From positions 1-5,608 of the forward strand of contig JADLDX010000597.1 in the NCBI GenBank assembly GCA_020846515.1: 5,608 nucleotides of DNA, in the 5' to 3' direction. This DNA comes from Pirellulaceae bacterium. GTDB taxonomy: Bacteria > Planctomycetota > Planctomycetia > Pirellulales > Pirellulaceae. The stretch's first letter is position 1. Every line of letters starts with the position of its first letter. The notes under the pieces were generated by a model that saw only the letters and a program-made list of their open reading frames with translations, did no database searches and had not been told where the DNA came from. This document shows positions 1 through 5,608 of the stretch, piece by piece. The position numbers and the translations under genes are program-made.

Positions 1-1002
1 GAAAGTACGCTATCGGTTATCAACTTTATGCCGCGCCTGCCCGAGGGAGGCGGATTTCGCAACACGGCCAGACGAGCCGTGATCGGTAAGCTGGCGCATG
101 AGTCGCACGAGCCTATTCAGCAGATGAGATTGTTGTATAGCGATGACAACGAAGAGTGCTGGCGTATTAGCGGCCGCATCGCCGGCGCCGTGACCACCGA
201 CTACGAAAAACTACTCGCCGATGTGCAAGCCATGGTCACAGAGTATCAAACTGAGTATCAAGCAGAGTATCCAGCAGGCCGTGAGCTCGCCAAACTCTCG
301 GAACTGACCATTGATATCAGTGGCGGGGTGCCGTTTTTGTACCGGACACAGCGCCAGCTCTTAGCCGACTTGTTGGCTAGTTTCTCGACCGCGTTCCTGA
401 TGATTGCAGCCTCGATGGCGTTGCTGTTCCGTAGCATCAGTGGTGGCTTACTAACGATGTTGCCCAATGTCACTCCAGCCGCCATCGTGTTTGGTTTGAT
501 GGGCTGGTTCGGTTTAGAGGTCGAAATCGGTACGGTGTTGACGGCCAGTGTGATGATGGGAGTATGTGTCGACGACACATTGCATCTGATTTCACACTTT
601 CGGGCTTTCAGGGCTCAAGGTTTGACACAGAGTGAAGCGGTCAATGAGGCATTGAATAATTGTGGAGGTGCCATGATCCAGACGGGCCTGGTGTGCGGGC
701 TGGGCATGCTGATCTTTGCACTGAGTCCCTTTGTGCCTGTGGCTCGCTTTGCCTGGCTGACGTTTGCTCTTTTGATGGTCGGCGTAGCCAGCGACATCTT
801 GTTGACGCCGGCCATGTTGCTCTCGCCTTTGCACCATCTGTTTTATTGGAAGACGCTGAAGCCTGCGCTGGCGACTGATGCGCCATCACCTACCCTGGCA
901 ACACCTACCCTGGCAACACCGGTATTCACAGCACCAACGCCAACGAAACCTACCAGCTCTTCCACACCTGAGCCGGTTGCGTTACCGGAGGCCGAATCAT
1001 GA
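1..1002 (+). CDS. RND/MMPL-family membrane transporter, C-terminal part (5'-truncated by window)
   Basis: The reading frame is open from base 1, so the gene begins upstream; the ATG at 28 is internal, not a credible start. The 333 visible residues (codon 1 = base 1) show a soluble, probably periplasmic stretch (about 1-118), then roughly five hydrophobic segments (about 122-143, 148-170, 173-190, 224-243, 249-274). A charged VDDTLHLISHFR motif follows the third segment (190-201), resembling the VDD(T/S)xHxxxRxR signature at the end of a core helix in RND/MMPL and HpnN-like transporters, where Asp residues serve proton coupling. This matches the second half of such a protein. A tail of about 45 residues rich in Pro, Thr and Ala (289-333) follows the last helix and is probably disordered. 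The family exports lipids or hydrophobic molecules using the proton gradient. The stop overlaps the next start (ATGA), implying co-translation with the acyltransferase. The substrate is unknown; a link to the cluster's product is inferred from context. Confidence 0.87.
   Translation, partial: ESTLSVINFMPRLPEGGGFRNTARRAVIGKLAHESHEPIQQMRLLYSDDNEECWRISGRIAGAVTTDYEKLLADVQAMVTEYQTEYQAEYPAGRELAKLSELTIDISGGVPFLYRTQRQLLADLLASFSTAFLMIAASMALLFRSISGGLLTMLPNVTPAAIVFGLMGWFGLEVEIGTVLTASVMMGVCVDDTLHLISHFRAFRAQGLTQSEAVNEALNNCGGAMIQTGLVCGLGMLIFALSPFVPVARFAWLTFALLMVGVASDILLTPAMLLSPLHHLFYWKTLKPALATDAPSPTLATPTLATPVFTAPTPTKPTSSSTPEPVALPEAES
241..276 (+). repeat. Three in-frame 12-bp units inside the transporter gene
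   Basis: Three consecutive 12-bp units (241-252, 253-264, 265-276) each begin GAGTATC and encode EYQT, EYQA and EYPA. They fall in the soluble domain before the membrane segments. The units differ by a few bases, so this is a diverged micro-duplication that keeps the frame. Confidence 0.7.
888..917 (+). repeat. Perfect 15-bp tandem duplication in the transporter tail
   Basis: The unit ACCTACCCTGGCAAC occurs twice without mismatch (888-902 and 903-917), followed by a partial third copy (ACC). It encodes two TLATP-type pentapeptides in the Pro/Thr/Ala-rich C-terminal tail of the transporter. Perfect identity suggests a recent slippage event in a weakly constrained, disordered region. Confidence 0.85.
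987..991 (+). promoter_or_regulatory. Shine-Dalgarno site for the acyltransferase
   Basis: GGAGG lies 7 nt before the ATG at 999, within the end of the transporter gene. It is the strongest ribosome binding site in the window and fixes the start of the acyltransferase at the ATGA overlap. Confidence 0.75.
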
Positions 1003-2408
1003 ACCGGCTGGATGGGTATTTGCGCTGCAGCGCTTTCGAAGAGCTGATGATGATGCAGGATAGTCCCGCGTACCCTTGCGTCATTTGTGTGCGACTGGAG
1101 TTAAGCAGCCGACTAGATCGAGATCGTTTTCATCTGGCCATTGATCGATGGATCAGCCGACATCCGCTGCTCGGTGCGCTGCTGGAGACTCGCTGGGGGA
1201 GAGACTATTGGCGTTTAAACTCGGCCGAATCGGCGCGCTGCGTGCGCTGGTTCACTCAGGAAGAGCCTCCTGCCTGGCCCGATCAATATTACATTAACCT
1301 CTACCAGCGCTGCGGTTTGTCAATCGACGTCTATCAAGCAGACGCAGAAGCCTGTCAGGAGGTGCCGGGCTGTGTCGTGTTGATGCAGGTACATCATGCT
1401 TTGTCCGATGGCTTAGGCTGTTTGCAAGCGGTCCATGATCTGCTCGCGATCTATCAGGCTGTCGATGGTCAAACTGAATTGGCACTGCCAAAACTTGAAC
1501 CCCACAAACTGAAGCAGCGTAACTTTTTCGGCTTGACGATGTCGAAGGTGTGCCAGTTATTGCCGCGGCAATTGGTGGGACTGGCTGGCGTGCGTCAATA
1601 CTTGATGCGGCGTCCCGTGCCGCTGGCTGGCTATTCCGTCGAATTGAAAAAGTCGCTCAATGCAGAGTCGTCCATCCCGATTGAAGTCTCTAGCTTTCGT
1701 TGTTCGCGTGAACTGACCCAGGCCCTGCGGTACCAGGCGCGGTTTGAACGTGTAACGCTTAACGATTTGCTGACAGCCTGTATCTTCGATGCATGCGCCC
1801 AGTATCGTCAACAACAAACGCCCGGCTTGGGTGTCGATCAGGAGCAACAGTGGTTGCGCATTATGGTGCCGATGAATTTGCGTGATGCTCAGTCGGACGA
1901 AACACAATCGGCTTGTAACATAGTCTCTTGTGTCTTTCTGGATCGCACCGGACATCAAATCGGCGACCGACCAGCCTTGCTGAAGGGCATTCATGATGAA
2001 ATGCAACTAATCAAGCACAATCGGCTGGCGCTGCTGTTCATCTGGTCGCTATGGGTACGCAAGATGTTTAGCCTGCGATTTAAACGCGGTCCTCGCCGCG
2101 CCGTCTGGCCGGGGCGATGCCCGACGTCGTTAGTCTTTTCCAATATGGGCAAACTATTTGACAGCTCACCATACTTGGGCAGCGATCAGCGACTAACCTT
2201 TGGCGACGTCACGGTTGAGAGATGTGATGTGTTGGCGCCGCTGGCGCCTATGGTGGGTGTAGCCATCACAGTTGGTCAATATGCGGGACAGTTGACATTC
2301 TGCTTGCGATATGACCCACGCGTCATCCAGCCGAGTCAGGCACACGAGTTGAGACAACTGATCAGTCAGCGAATAGAACAGAATGTTCCACAGGTGGCCA
2401 CACGATGA
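999..2408 (+). CDS. Condensation-fold acyltransferase (WS/DGAT or PapA-like)
   Basis: A 469-residue protein of the chloramphenicol-acetyltransferase-like condensation superfamily, which includes wax ester synthases, PapA acyltransferases and NRPS condensation domains. The catalytic HHxxxDG motif is intact as HHALSDG (132-138); His133 would be the general base transferring an acyl group to an alcohol or amine. Supporting blocks are an N-terminal half with the 'RHPLL' segment (54-58), a TLNDLLTAC helix (253-261), RIMVPMNLR (287-295, like the PVxLR block of PapA/WS proteins), SNMG (381-384) and a C-terminal LTFCLRYDP strand (432-440). Length and the absence of carrier or adenylation domains point to a stand-alone acyltransferase. 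No signal peptide is visible, so it is probably cytosolic or peripheral at the membrane. It overlaps both neighbours by 4 bp (ATGA), so it is coupled to the transporter and to the glycosyltransferase. Likely role (inference): esterifying the lipid or glycolipid made by this cluster. The acyl donor (CoA or carrier protein) cannot be told. Confidence 0.8.
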   Translation: MNRLDGYLRCSAFEELMMMQDSPAYPCVICVRLELSSRLDRDRFHLAIDRWISRHPLLGALLETRWGRDYWRLNSAESARCVRWFTQEEPPAWPDQYYINLYQRCGLSIDVYQADAEACQEVPGCVVLMQVHHALSDGLGCLQAVHDLLAIYQAVDGQTELALPKLEPHKLKQRNFFGLTMSKVCQLLPRQLVGLAGVRQYLMRRPVPLAGYSVELKKSLNAESSIPIEVSSFRCSRELTQALRYQARFERVTLNDLLTACIFDACAQYRQQQTPGLGVDQEQQWLRIMVPMNLRDAQSDETQSACNIVSCVFLDRTGHQIGDRPALLKGIHDEMQLIKHNRLALLFIWSLWVRKMFSLRFKRGPRRAVWPGRCPTSLVFSNMGKLFDSSPYLGSDQRLTFGDVTVERCDVLAPLAPMVGVAITVGQYAGQLTFCLRYDPRVIQPSQAHELRQLISQRIEQNVPQVATR

Positions 2409-3664
2409 CAACTCTGTTAATTGCACTGATGATTATCTTGGCCGTGTCATGGGCAGCCCAGTTTGTATTGGTCGCCGGCTTCGTGACTCGACTAAAGCGA
2501 TGGCACGTCCCGCTGGTCAGCGACCCAGAGGCTCCACCCGCACTGGTTATTCTTTGCCTGCGCGGTGGTGATCCGTTTTTAATGCGCTGCATCGAAGGTC
2601 TGGTTACTCAGGATTATCCAAACTATCGCATTTGCTTTATGGTGGACCATGCGAATGATCCGTCTGTGCCAGTTCTTAGGGCATCCTTGCTTACGCATGG
2701 ATTCGCAAACTACGAGATTCTAACGCTAGAGCGACCACTGTCGACTTGTAGTTTGAAGTGTTCCAGTCTGGTGCAAGCGATTGAGTCAATTAACAGCCGC
2801 GAAGCGATCGAGATTATTGCGCTTTTGGACGCCGACACAGTACCGCATGCAAGCTGGTTGCGCGAATTGGCTACCGCGCTGCAACCGGCGGACGTGGGTG
2901 CCTCGACCGGCAATCGCTGGTATATGCCGGACCAAATCAGTGCTGGTACGCTGACGCGTTGCCTTTGGAATGCTGCGGCAGTCGTGCAGATGTATTGGTA
3001 TGAAATCGCTTGGGGTGGCACACTGGCGATAAAGTTGTCGTCGATTGAAAAGGCTGGTTTACTCGACCGTTGGCGATCCGCCTTGTGTGAAGATACGATG
3101 CTCCGCCGGCAACTGGCCAGTATCCAGCAACGCGTTGCCTTTGTGCCCTCGTTGATGATGGTCAATCGCGAAGATTGTACGCTCCGAACATTGGTGCCAT
3201 GGATGAGACGTCAGTTGTTGACGGCTCGCCTTTACCATCCGTTGTGGATGGCCGTGGTCGGTCACGGTATCTCCTCCGCACTGCTCCAGCTCTGGGGATG
3301 GTCGATGTGCCTGATCTGGTTGGCACAAGGTTATATCGGTTATGGACTGGTCACTGGGGCAAGCATGTTGTTGTTTCAATTCGGATTGACGATCCTGCTG
3401 CCATGGATGGAATCAGCCGTGTCAAGGATCGTGCAAGCTCGTGGCGAAGGGACGGATTGGCGGCGTCAAGTGAGCTGGTGGCAAATGGCATCGGCTGTTT
3501 ACTTAACCCAATGGGTCTATACCTGGGCCTTGGTGTCCTGTCTGCTGGTACGCGAAGTTGAGTGGCGTGGCATCAAGTATCGAACGCTTGGGCCTTGGCG
3601 TATTGAAATGTTGGCATACCAGCCCTATCAGGCCAGCTCCGCCCAAGGACTGGAGTCGTTATGA
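2405..3664 (+). CDS. Membrane-bound family-2/21 glycosyltransferase (ceramide glucosyltransferase-like), first copy
   Basis: A 419-residue GT-A-fold transferase. An N-terminal membrane anchor (about 4-26) is followed by the catalytic domain: LRGGDP (52-57), TQDYP (68-72), a first acidic site at VDH (80-82), TCSLKC (114-119), DAD (142-144, the metal/nucleotide-sugar site), STGNRWY (167-173), GGTLAIK (204-210) and ED (229-230, probable catalytic acid position). Three hydrophobic segments follow (about 281-307, 309-335, 363-384), then WRGIKYR (387-393), which resembles the block near the C-terminus of ceramide glucosyltransferases and HpnI-like enzymes. The R/QxxRW motif is degenerate: RQLLTAR (269-275) stands where RQLRWAR is seen in relatives, so RW is replaced by LT. 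It probably moves a sugar from a nucleotide donor to a lipid acceptor at the cytoplasmic face of the inner membrane. An AGGTGG sequence 7 nt before the ATG and the ATGA overlap with the acyltransferase support this start. A paralogue begins at 4810. Donor and acceptor are unknown. Confidence 0.85.
   Translation: MTTLLIALMIILAVSWAAQFVLVAGFVTRLKRWHVPLVSDPEAPPALVILCLRGGDPFLMRCIEGLVTQDYPNYRICFMVDHANDPSVPVLRASLLTHGFANYEILTLERPLSTCSLKCSSLVQAIESINSREAIEIIALLDADTVPHASWLRELATALQPADVGASTGNRWYMPDQISAGTLTRCLWNAAAVVQMYWYEIAWGGTLAIKLSSIEKAGLLDRWRSALCEDTMLRRQLASIQQRVAFVPSLMMVNREDCTLRTLVPWMRRQLLTARLYHPLWMAVVGHGISSALLQLWGWSMCLIWLAQGYIGYGLVTGASMLLFQFGLTILLPWMESAVSRIVQARGEGTDWRRQVSWWQMASAVYLTQWVYTWALVSCLLVREVEWRGIKYRTLGPWRIEMLAYQPYQASSAQGLESL
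3652..3655 (+). promoter_or_regulatory. Shine-Dalgarno-like site before the small ORF
   Basis: GGAG lies 5 nt before the ATG at 3661, with AAGGA slightly further upstream (3645-3649). It is better than anything in front of the methyltransferase ATG at 3746, where only GGA (3734-3736, 9 nt away) is present. This suggests ribosomes may load at 3661 and reach 3746 by coupling. Confidence 0.4.
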
Positions 3665-3741
3665 ACCTGATCCACAATGTTCGCGACGATCGTACACTCG
3701 CTGCTCGCCGCCATATGAAGCTCAGCCAGCTATGGAATTAA
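3661..3741 (+). CDS. Possible 26-codon small ORF between glycosyltransferase and methyltransferase
   Basis: ATG at 3661 overlaps the glycosyltransferase stop as ATGA, the same junction used by the two preceding genes, and runs 26 codons to TAA at 3739-3741, 4 nt before the methyltransferase ATG. The peptide is basic (four Arg, one Lys, two His against two Asp), has no membrane segment and resembles nothing I recognise. A GGAG lies 5 nt upstream of its start. It may be a translated coupling or leader peptide that passes ribosomes to the methyltransferase, a small functional protein, or simply chance in an 81-nt gap. The methyltransferase N-terminus looks complete, so this is unlikely to be a frameshifted piece of it. 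Confidence 0.35.
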   Translation: MNLIHNVRDDRTLAARRHMKLSQLWN

Positions 3742-3745
3742 ACGT

Positions 3746-4564
3746 ATGAACAAGATTGATACTAGCAACCTCACTGAGGCGCAAGCGACACTGCTGATGC
3801 CCTTGTGGGCTCGAGCACTCGAGGCTCGACAGGCGACACCGATACTGCGCGATCGCAAGGCGGTTGAGATCGTCGAGTCGCTGGATTTCGACTTCGAATC
3901 GTTCAATCAGAAGGGTGTACCGCAAGCCGACTATTGCATTCGCGGTGCGGTGTTGGATCAGTTGGTAAGTGAGTTCCTGACGCTGCACCCCAGCGGCACA
4001 GTCGTGGAGTTTGGCGTTGGCTTGGATGCTCGTTTTGATCGGTTAGACAATGGCCAAGTGAGCTGGATCGAATTGGATTTGCCGCACGTTATCGAACTGC
4101 GCAGGAAATTTTTCCAGACCAGCCCGCGACGCCATATCCTGACCGGTTCACTCACGGACGAACGATGGATAGCCGAGGTGGCTGCCCTGGTGGTGGGGCC
4201 GACGTTGTTCATAGCCGAAGGCGTCTTGTATTTTTTAACGCCCGCACAGGTGCAAGCCTTAATCAAGAATCTGGTGGCGAATTTTCCGCGAGCGTCCTTC
4301 ATGTTTGACGCGCAATCACCATGGTATTTGTGGTTCTCCAATTTGCGACAACCGGTACCTGATGCGCAGATGACATTTTCGGTTGGCGATGTTGGGACGT
4401 TAGCCAGAGAGCATTTGGGATTACGTGTAAAGCGTTGGGGTGGTTACGGCGACTCTCCCTACTACGACCAGAAATTGAAACGCTTAGGGGTCGTCAAGCG
4501 TTGGGGCCGAAGATTGTGCCCACCTGTGCGCGGGTTGTTCAAGATTATTGAGTTAGCATGGTAA
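3746..4564 (+). CDS. SAM-dependent O-methyltransferase, leucine carboxyl methyltransferase/TcmP-like
   Basis: A 272-residue class I methyltransferase. The N-terminus (LTEAQATLLMPLWARALEAR, 9-28, then PILRD at 32-36) matches the family pattern of a TLxxPLxxRAxE helix followed by a PIxxD block. The SAM-binding motif I is VVEFGVGLDARFDRLD (86-101); the usual GCGLDTR is here GVGLDAR. Next come WIELDLPHVIELRR (107-120), with the acidic strand-2 residue that binds the SAM ribose, and FIAEGVLYFL (155-164), corresponding to the AEGVLxYL block. Members of this family methylate carboxylates or hydroxyls of small molecules, including polyketides (TcmP), rather than DNA. The ATG at 3746 is the first start codon after in-frame stops (3668-3670 and 3716-3718) and is preceded only by a weak GGA. 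Position directly after the glycosyltransferase suggests it caps a hydroxyl or carboxyl of the same lipid or glycolipid product (inference). The C-terminus is basic (about 246-262) and could lie on the membrane. Confidence 0.82.
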   Translation: MNKIDTSNLTEAQATLLMPLWARALEARQATPILRDRKAVEIVESLDFDFESFNQKGVPQADYCIRGAVLDQLVSEFLTLHPSGTVVEFGVGLDARFDRLDNGQVSWIELDLPHVIELRRKFFQTSPRRHILTGSLTDERWIAEVAALVVGPTLFIAEGVLYFLTPAQVQALIKNLVANFPRASFMFDAQSPWYLWFSNLRQPVPDAQMTFSVGDVGTLAREHLGLRVKRWGGYGDSPYYDQKLKRLGVVKRWGRRLCPPVRGLFKIIELAW

Positions 4565-4609
4565 TCACACGAGCAAAGGGCCTTTGACCGAATTTTGAAT
4601 CAGCCGCTG

Positions 4610-4651
4610 GGCGTTAGCCCCGGTTTTCTAGCGAAAACCGTGGCTAACGCC
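4610..4651 (+). terminator. Long hairpin downstream of the methyltransferase (possible terminator or 3'-end stabiliser)
   Basis: Two 19-nt arms (4610-4628 and 4633-4651) pair with one C/T mismatch (4620 with 4641) around the 4-nt loop TAGC. The hairpin starts 45 nt after the methyltransferase stop, a normal place for the end of an operon. No run of T follows on either strand, so it is not a classical intrinsic terminator; RNA 3'-end protection or a REP-like element is equally possible. The right arm forms most of the first half of the adjacent 34-bp repeat. Confidence 0.55.
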
Positions 4652-4734
4652 AATACGGCTAATGTCGCAAACCGTGGCTAATGCCAATACGGCTAATGTC
4701 GCAAACCGTGGCTAACGCCAATACGGCTAATGTC
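4633..4734 (+). repeat. Three tandem 34-bp repeats in the intergenic region
   Basis: Units lie at 4633-4666, 4667-4700 and 4701-4734, directly adjacent. Unit 1 differs at its second base (A for C at 4634) and unit 2 at one base (T for C at 4682); unit 3 is the consensus. Each unit contains two related halves, GTGGCTAACGCC and ACGGCTAATGTC. With the inverted copy in the hairpin arm (4610-4628) there are four copies of the GGCTAACGC-type core, one reversed. No spacers separate the units, so this is not a CRISPR array. I recall similar GGCTAACGCC repeats between genes of Pirellulaceae genomes, but could not check this. Confidence 0.9.
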
Positions 4735-4809
4735 CAAGAAATAGCAGCGAATCACTGTGAATTCGATTCAAAGTGGCGCTGTCCAGTTAGCGATGGGATT
4801 CTTAGTTAA
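4735..4809 (+). other. Leader of the second glycosyltransferase gene, no clear promoter
   Basis: Seventy-five bases between the repeat array and the next ATG. They hold a short inverted repeat, TGAAT-tcg-ATTCA (4758-4770), which could be an operator but is short enough to be chance. GGGA at 4795-4798 lies 11 nt before the ATG and is a weak ribosome binding site. I see no convincing -35/-10 pair, so whether this gene has its own promoter is open. Confidence 0.35.
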
Positions 4810-5608
4810 ATGAATGTATTCGACAACCTTTCAACCCTGACACTGCTTGGTGGTTTGGTGACGCTGGTCATCGTGTTGATGACAGTGGCCCAAGGCGTCT
4901 TCGCCTTTGCATATGCACGACTACTCTGGATGGCCGCGCCAGCCAAGAGGGATGATTCCGGCGAATTGCCTAAAGCGGCCGTCGTGCTTTCTCTTCGCGG
5001 CGCAGATCCTTATTTGACGACGTGCATCCAAGCGGTCTTGGAGCAGGACTATCCGGAGTTCACGCTGTTTATCGTGGTCGATAGCCCGCAGGATTCAGCT
5101 TGGGAAGATGTACATCAGATTCAATCGCGTACGCCGCCAGGACGCGTCGTCAGTACGGCCCTGGCAAATCGCTTGACGACCTGTAGTTTGAAATGTTGTG
5201 CCTTGGCGGAAGTCGTCGAGAATCTAGATCCCAGTTATGCGGTAGTTGCCTTCTTGGACGGTGATGGCGCGCCGCATCGTCATTGGCTACGTGACCGGGT
5301 CGCGGCGCTGCGGGATCATTCAGTGGGGGTCAGCACAGGCAATCGATGGTATACGCCCGATCAGGTTACCTGGGGAGCCATGGTGCGTTACTTCTGGAAT
5401 GCAGGTGCAATCGTACAGGTGTGGCTTAACGGCATCATCTGGGCTGGCAGCATGGCCCTGCGGCGCGAGACAATTCGCGAGATAGACTTGATCGATGCTT
5501 GGCGCAAATCGCTATCGGTGGATGGGGCAGTAGTACGACAAACACAGGCCCACGGCTATAAAGCTCGCTTTGTGCCGACTGTCATCTTGCCTAATCGAGA
5601 AGACATTA
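4810..5608 (+). CDS. Membrane-bound family-2/21 glycosyltransferase, second copy (3'-truncated by window)
   Basis: The frame is open from ATG 4810 to the window end (266 full codons). A TAA stop sits immediately before the ATG (4807-4809), so no earlier in-frame start exists. An N-terminal membrane anchor (about 10-36) precedes a catalytic domain with the same blocks as the first glycosyltransferase: LRGADP (62-67), EQDYP (78-82), VVDS (89-92), TCSLKC (124-129), DGD (150-152), STGNRWY (175-181), FWN (195-197) and PNRED (261-265). A hand alignment of residues 118-266 with 108-258 of the first copy gives about 60 identities in 147 positions, so they are old paralogues. DAD is DGD here, and the ED pair has become VD (237-238), removing an acid conserved in many relatives. 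The R/QxxRW region and C-terminal helices lie beyond the window. It probably acts on the same lipid pathway, adding a second sugar or using another donor, or it is a partner subunit with reduced activity; the sequence does not decide. Confidence 0.83.
   Translation, partial: MNVFDNLSTLTLLGGLVTLVIVLMTVAQGVFAFAYARLLWMAAPAKRDDSGELPKAAVVLSLRGADPYLTTCIQAVLEQDYPEFTLFIVVDSPQDSAWEDVHQIQSRTPPGRVVSTALANRLTTCSLKCCALAEVVENLDPSYAVVAFLDGDGAPHRHWLRDRVAALRDHSVGVSTGNRWYTPDQVTWGAMVRYFWNAGAIVQVWLNGIIWAGSMALRRETIREIDLIDAWRKSLSVDGAVVRQTQAHGYKARFVPTVILPNREDI

Noticed and set aside
1557..2006. 149-codon antisense ORF inside the acyltransferase
   Set aside because: It lies wholly opposite a gene with clear family motifs; its translation shows no domain and reads like a frame shadow. 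The same applies to the antisense ORFs at 2710-3165 and 3958-4341.
999..2408. NRPS condensation domain
   Set aside because: The HHxxxDG motif is shared, but the gene encodes a single stand-alone domain with PapA/WS-like MVPMNLR and SNMG blocks and no adenylation or carrier domains.
1..3664. Assignment as a hopanoid locus (HpnN transporter and HpnI glycosyltransferase)
   Set aside because: The transporter and glycosyltransferase are only superfamily-level matches, no squalene/hopene genes are visible, and the acyltransferase and methyltransferase do not belong to that pathway as known.
3558..3749. 63-codon ORF overlapping the glycosyltransferase end and the methyltransferase start
   Set aside because: It starts with TTG, overlaps a well-supported coding region in another frame and has no recognisable protein character.
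4574..4586. Inverted repeat CAAAGG-G-CCTTTG just after the methyltransferase as a terminator or operator
   Set aside because: The arms are 6 bp with a one-base centre, no T-run follows, and it lies at a gene end; too short to claim against chance.
4633..4734. Tandem repeats as a CRISPR array
   Set aside because: The 34-bp units abut directly with no unique spacers, there are only three, and no cas genes are in view.

Overview
The window holds a compact plus-strand cluster that looks like a pathway for making and exporting a modified lipid or glycolipid. Base composition is moderate (a little over 50% GC by eye), the genes are long and tightly packed, and the 4.6-4.75 kb gap carries GGCTAACGCC-type repeats. 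These repeats, together with an RND/MMPL transporter beside ceramide-glucosyltransferase-like enzymes, suggest a Gram-negative, Planctomycetes-like bacterium (Pirellulaceae would fit). That taxonomic guess rests on recollection of genome style and was not tested by any search.

Layout: (1) 1-1002 is the 3' part of an RND/MMPL-type membrane transporter gene whose start lies upstream. (2) 999-2408 is a condensation-fold acyltransferase (WS/DGAT or PapA-like) with an intact HHxxxDG motif. (3) 2405-3664 is a membrane-anchored family-2/21 glycosyltransferase. (4) 3661-3741 is a possible 26-codon small ORF. (5) 3746-4564 is a SAM-dependent methyltransferase of the leucine carboxyl methyltransferase/TcmP type. 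(6) 4565-4809 is a non-coding gap with a long hairpin and three tandem 34-bp repeats. (7) 4810-5608 is a second glycosyltransferase, paralogous to the first and cut by the window end.

The first three genes and the small ORF are chained by three consecutive ATGA overlaps (999-1002, 2405-2408, 3661-3664), so they are almost certainly one translationally coupled transcript, with the methyltransferase starting 4 nt after the small ORF. The second glycosyltransferase is separated by the repeat region and may have its own promoter or depend on read-through.

Working model (inference): the glycosyltransferases add sugar to a lipid or polyketide-like acceptor, the condensation-fold enzyme esterifies an acyl chain, the methyltransferase caps a carboxyl or hydroxyl group, and the RND protein moves the product across or out of the inner membrane. 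The gene content parallels mycobacterial MmpL/PapA/glycosyltransferase/methyltransferase loci, although the enzymes are not obvious close relatives. The product cannot be read from the sequence.
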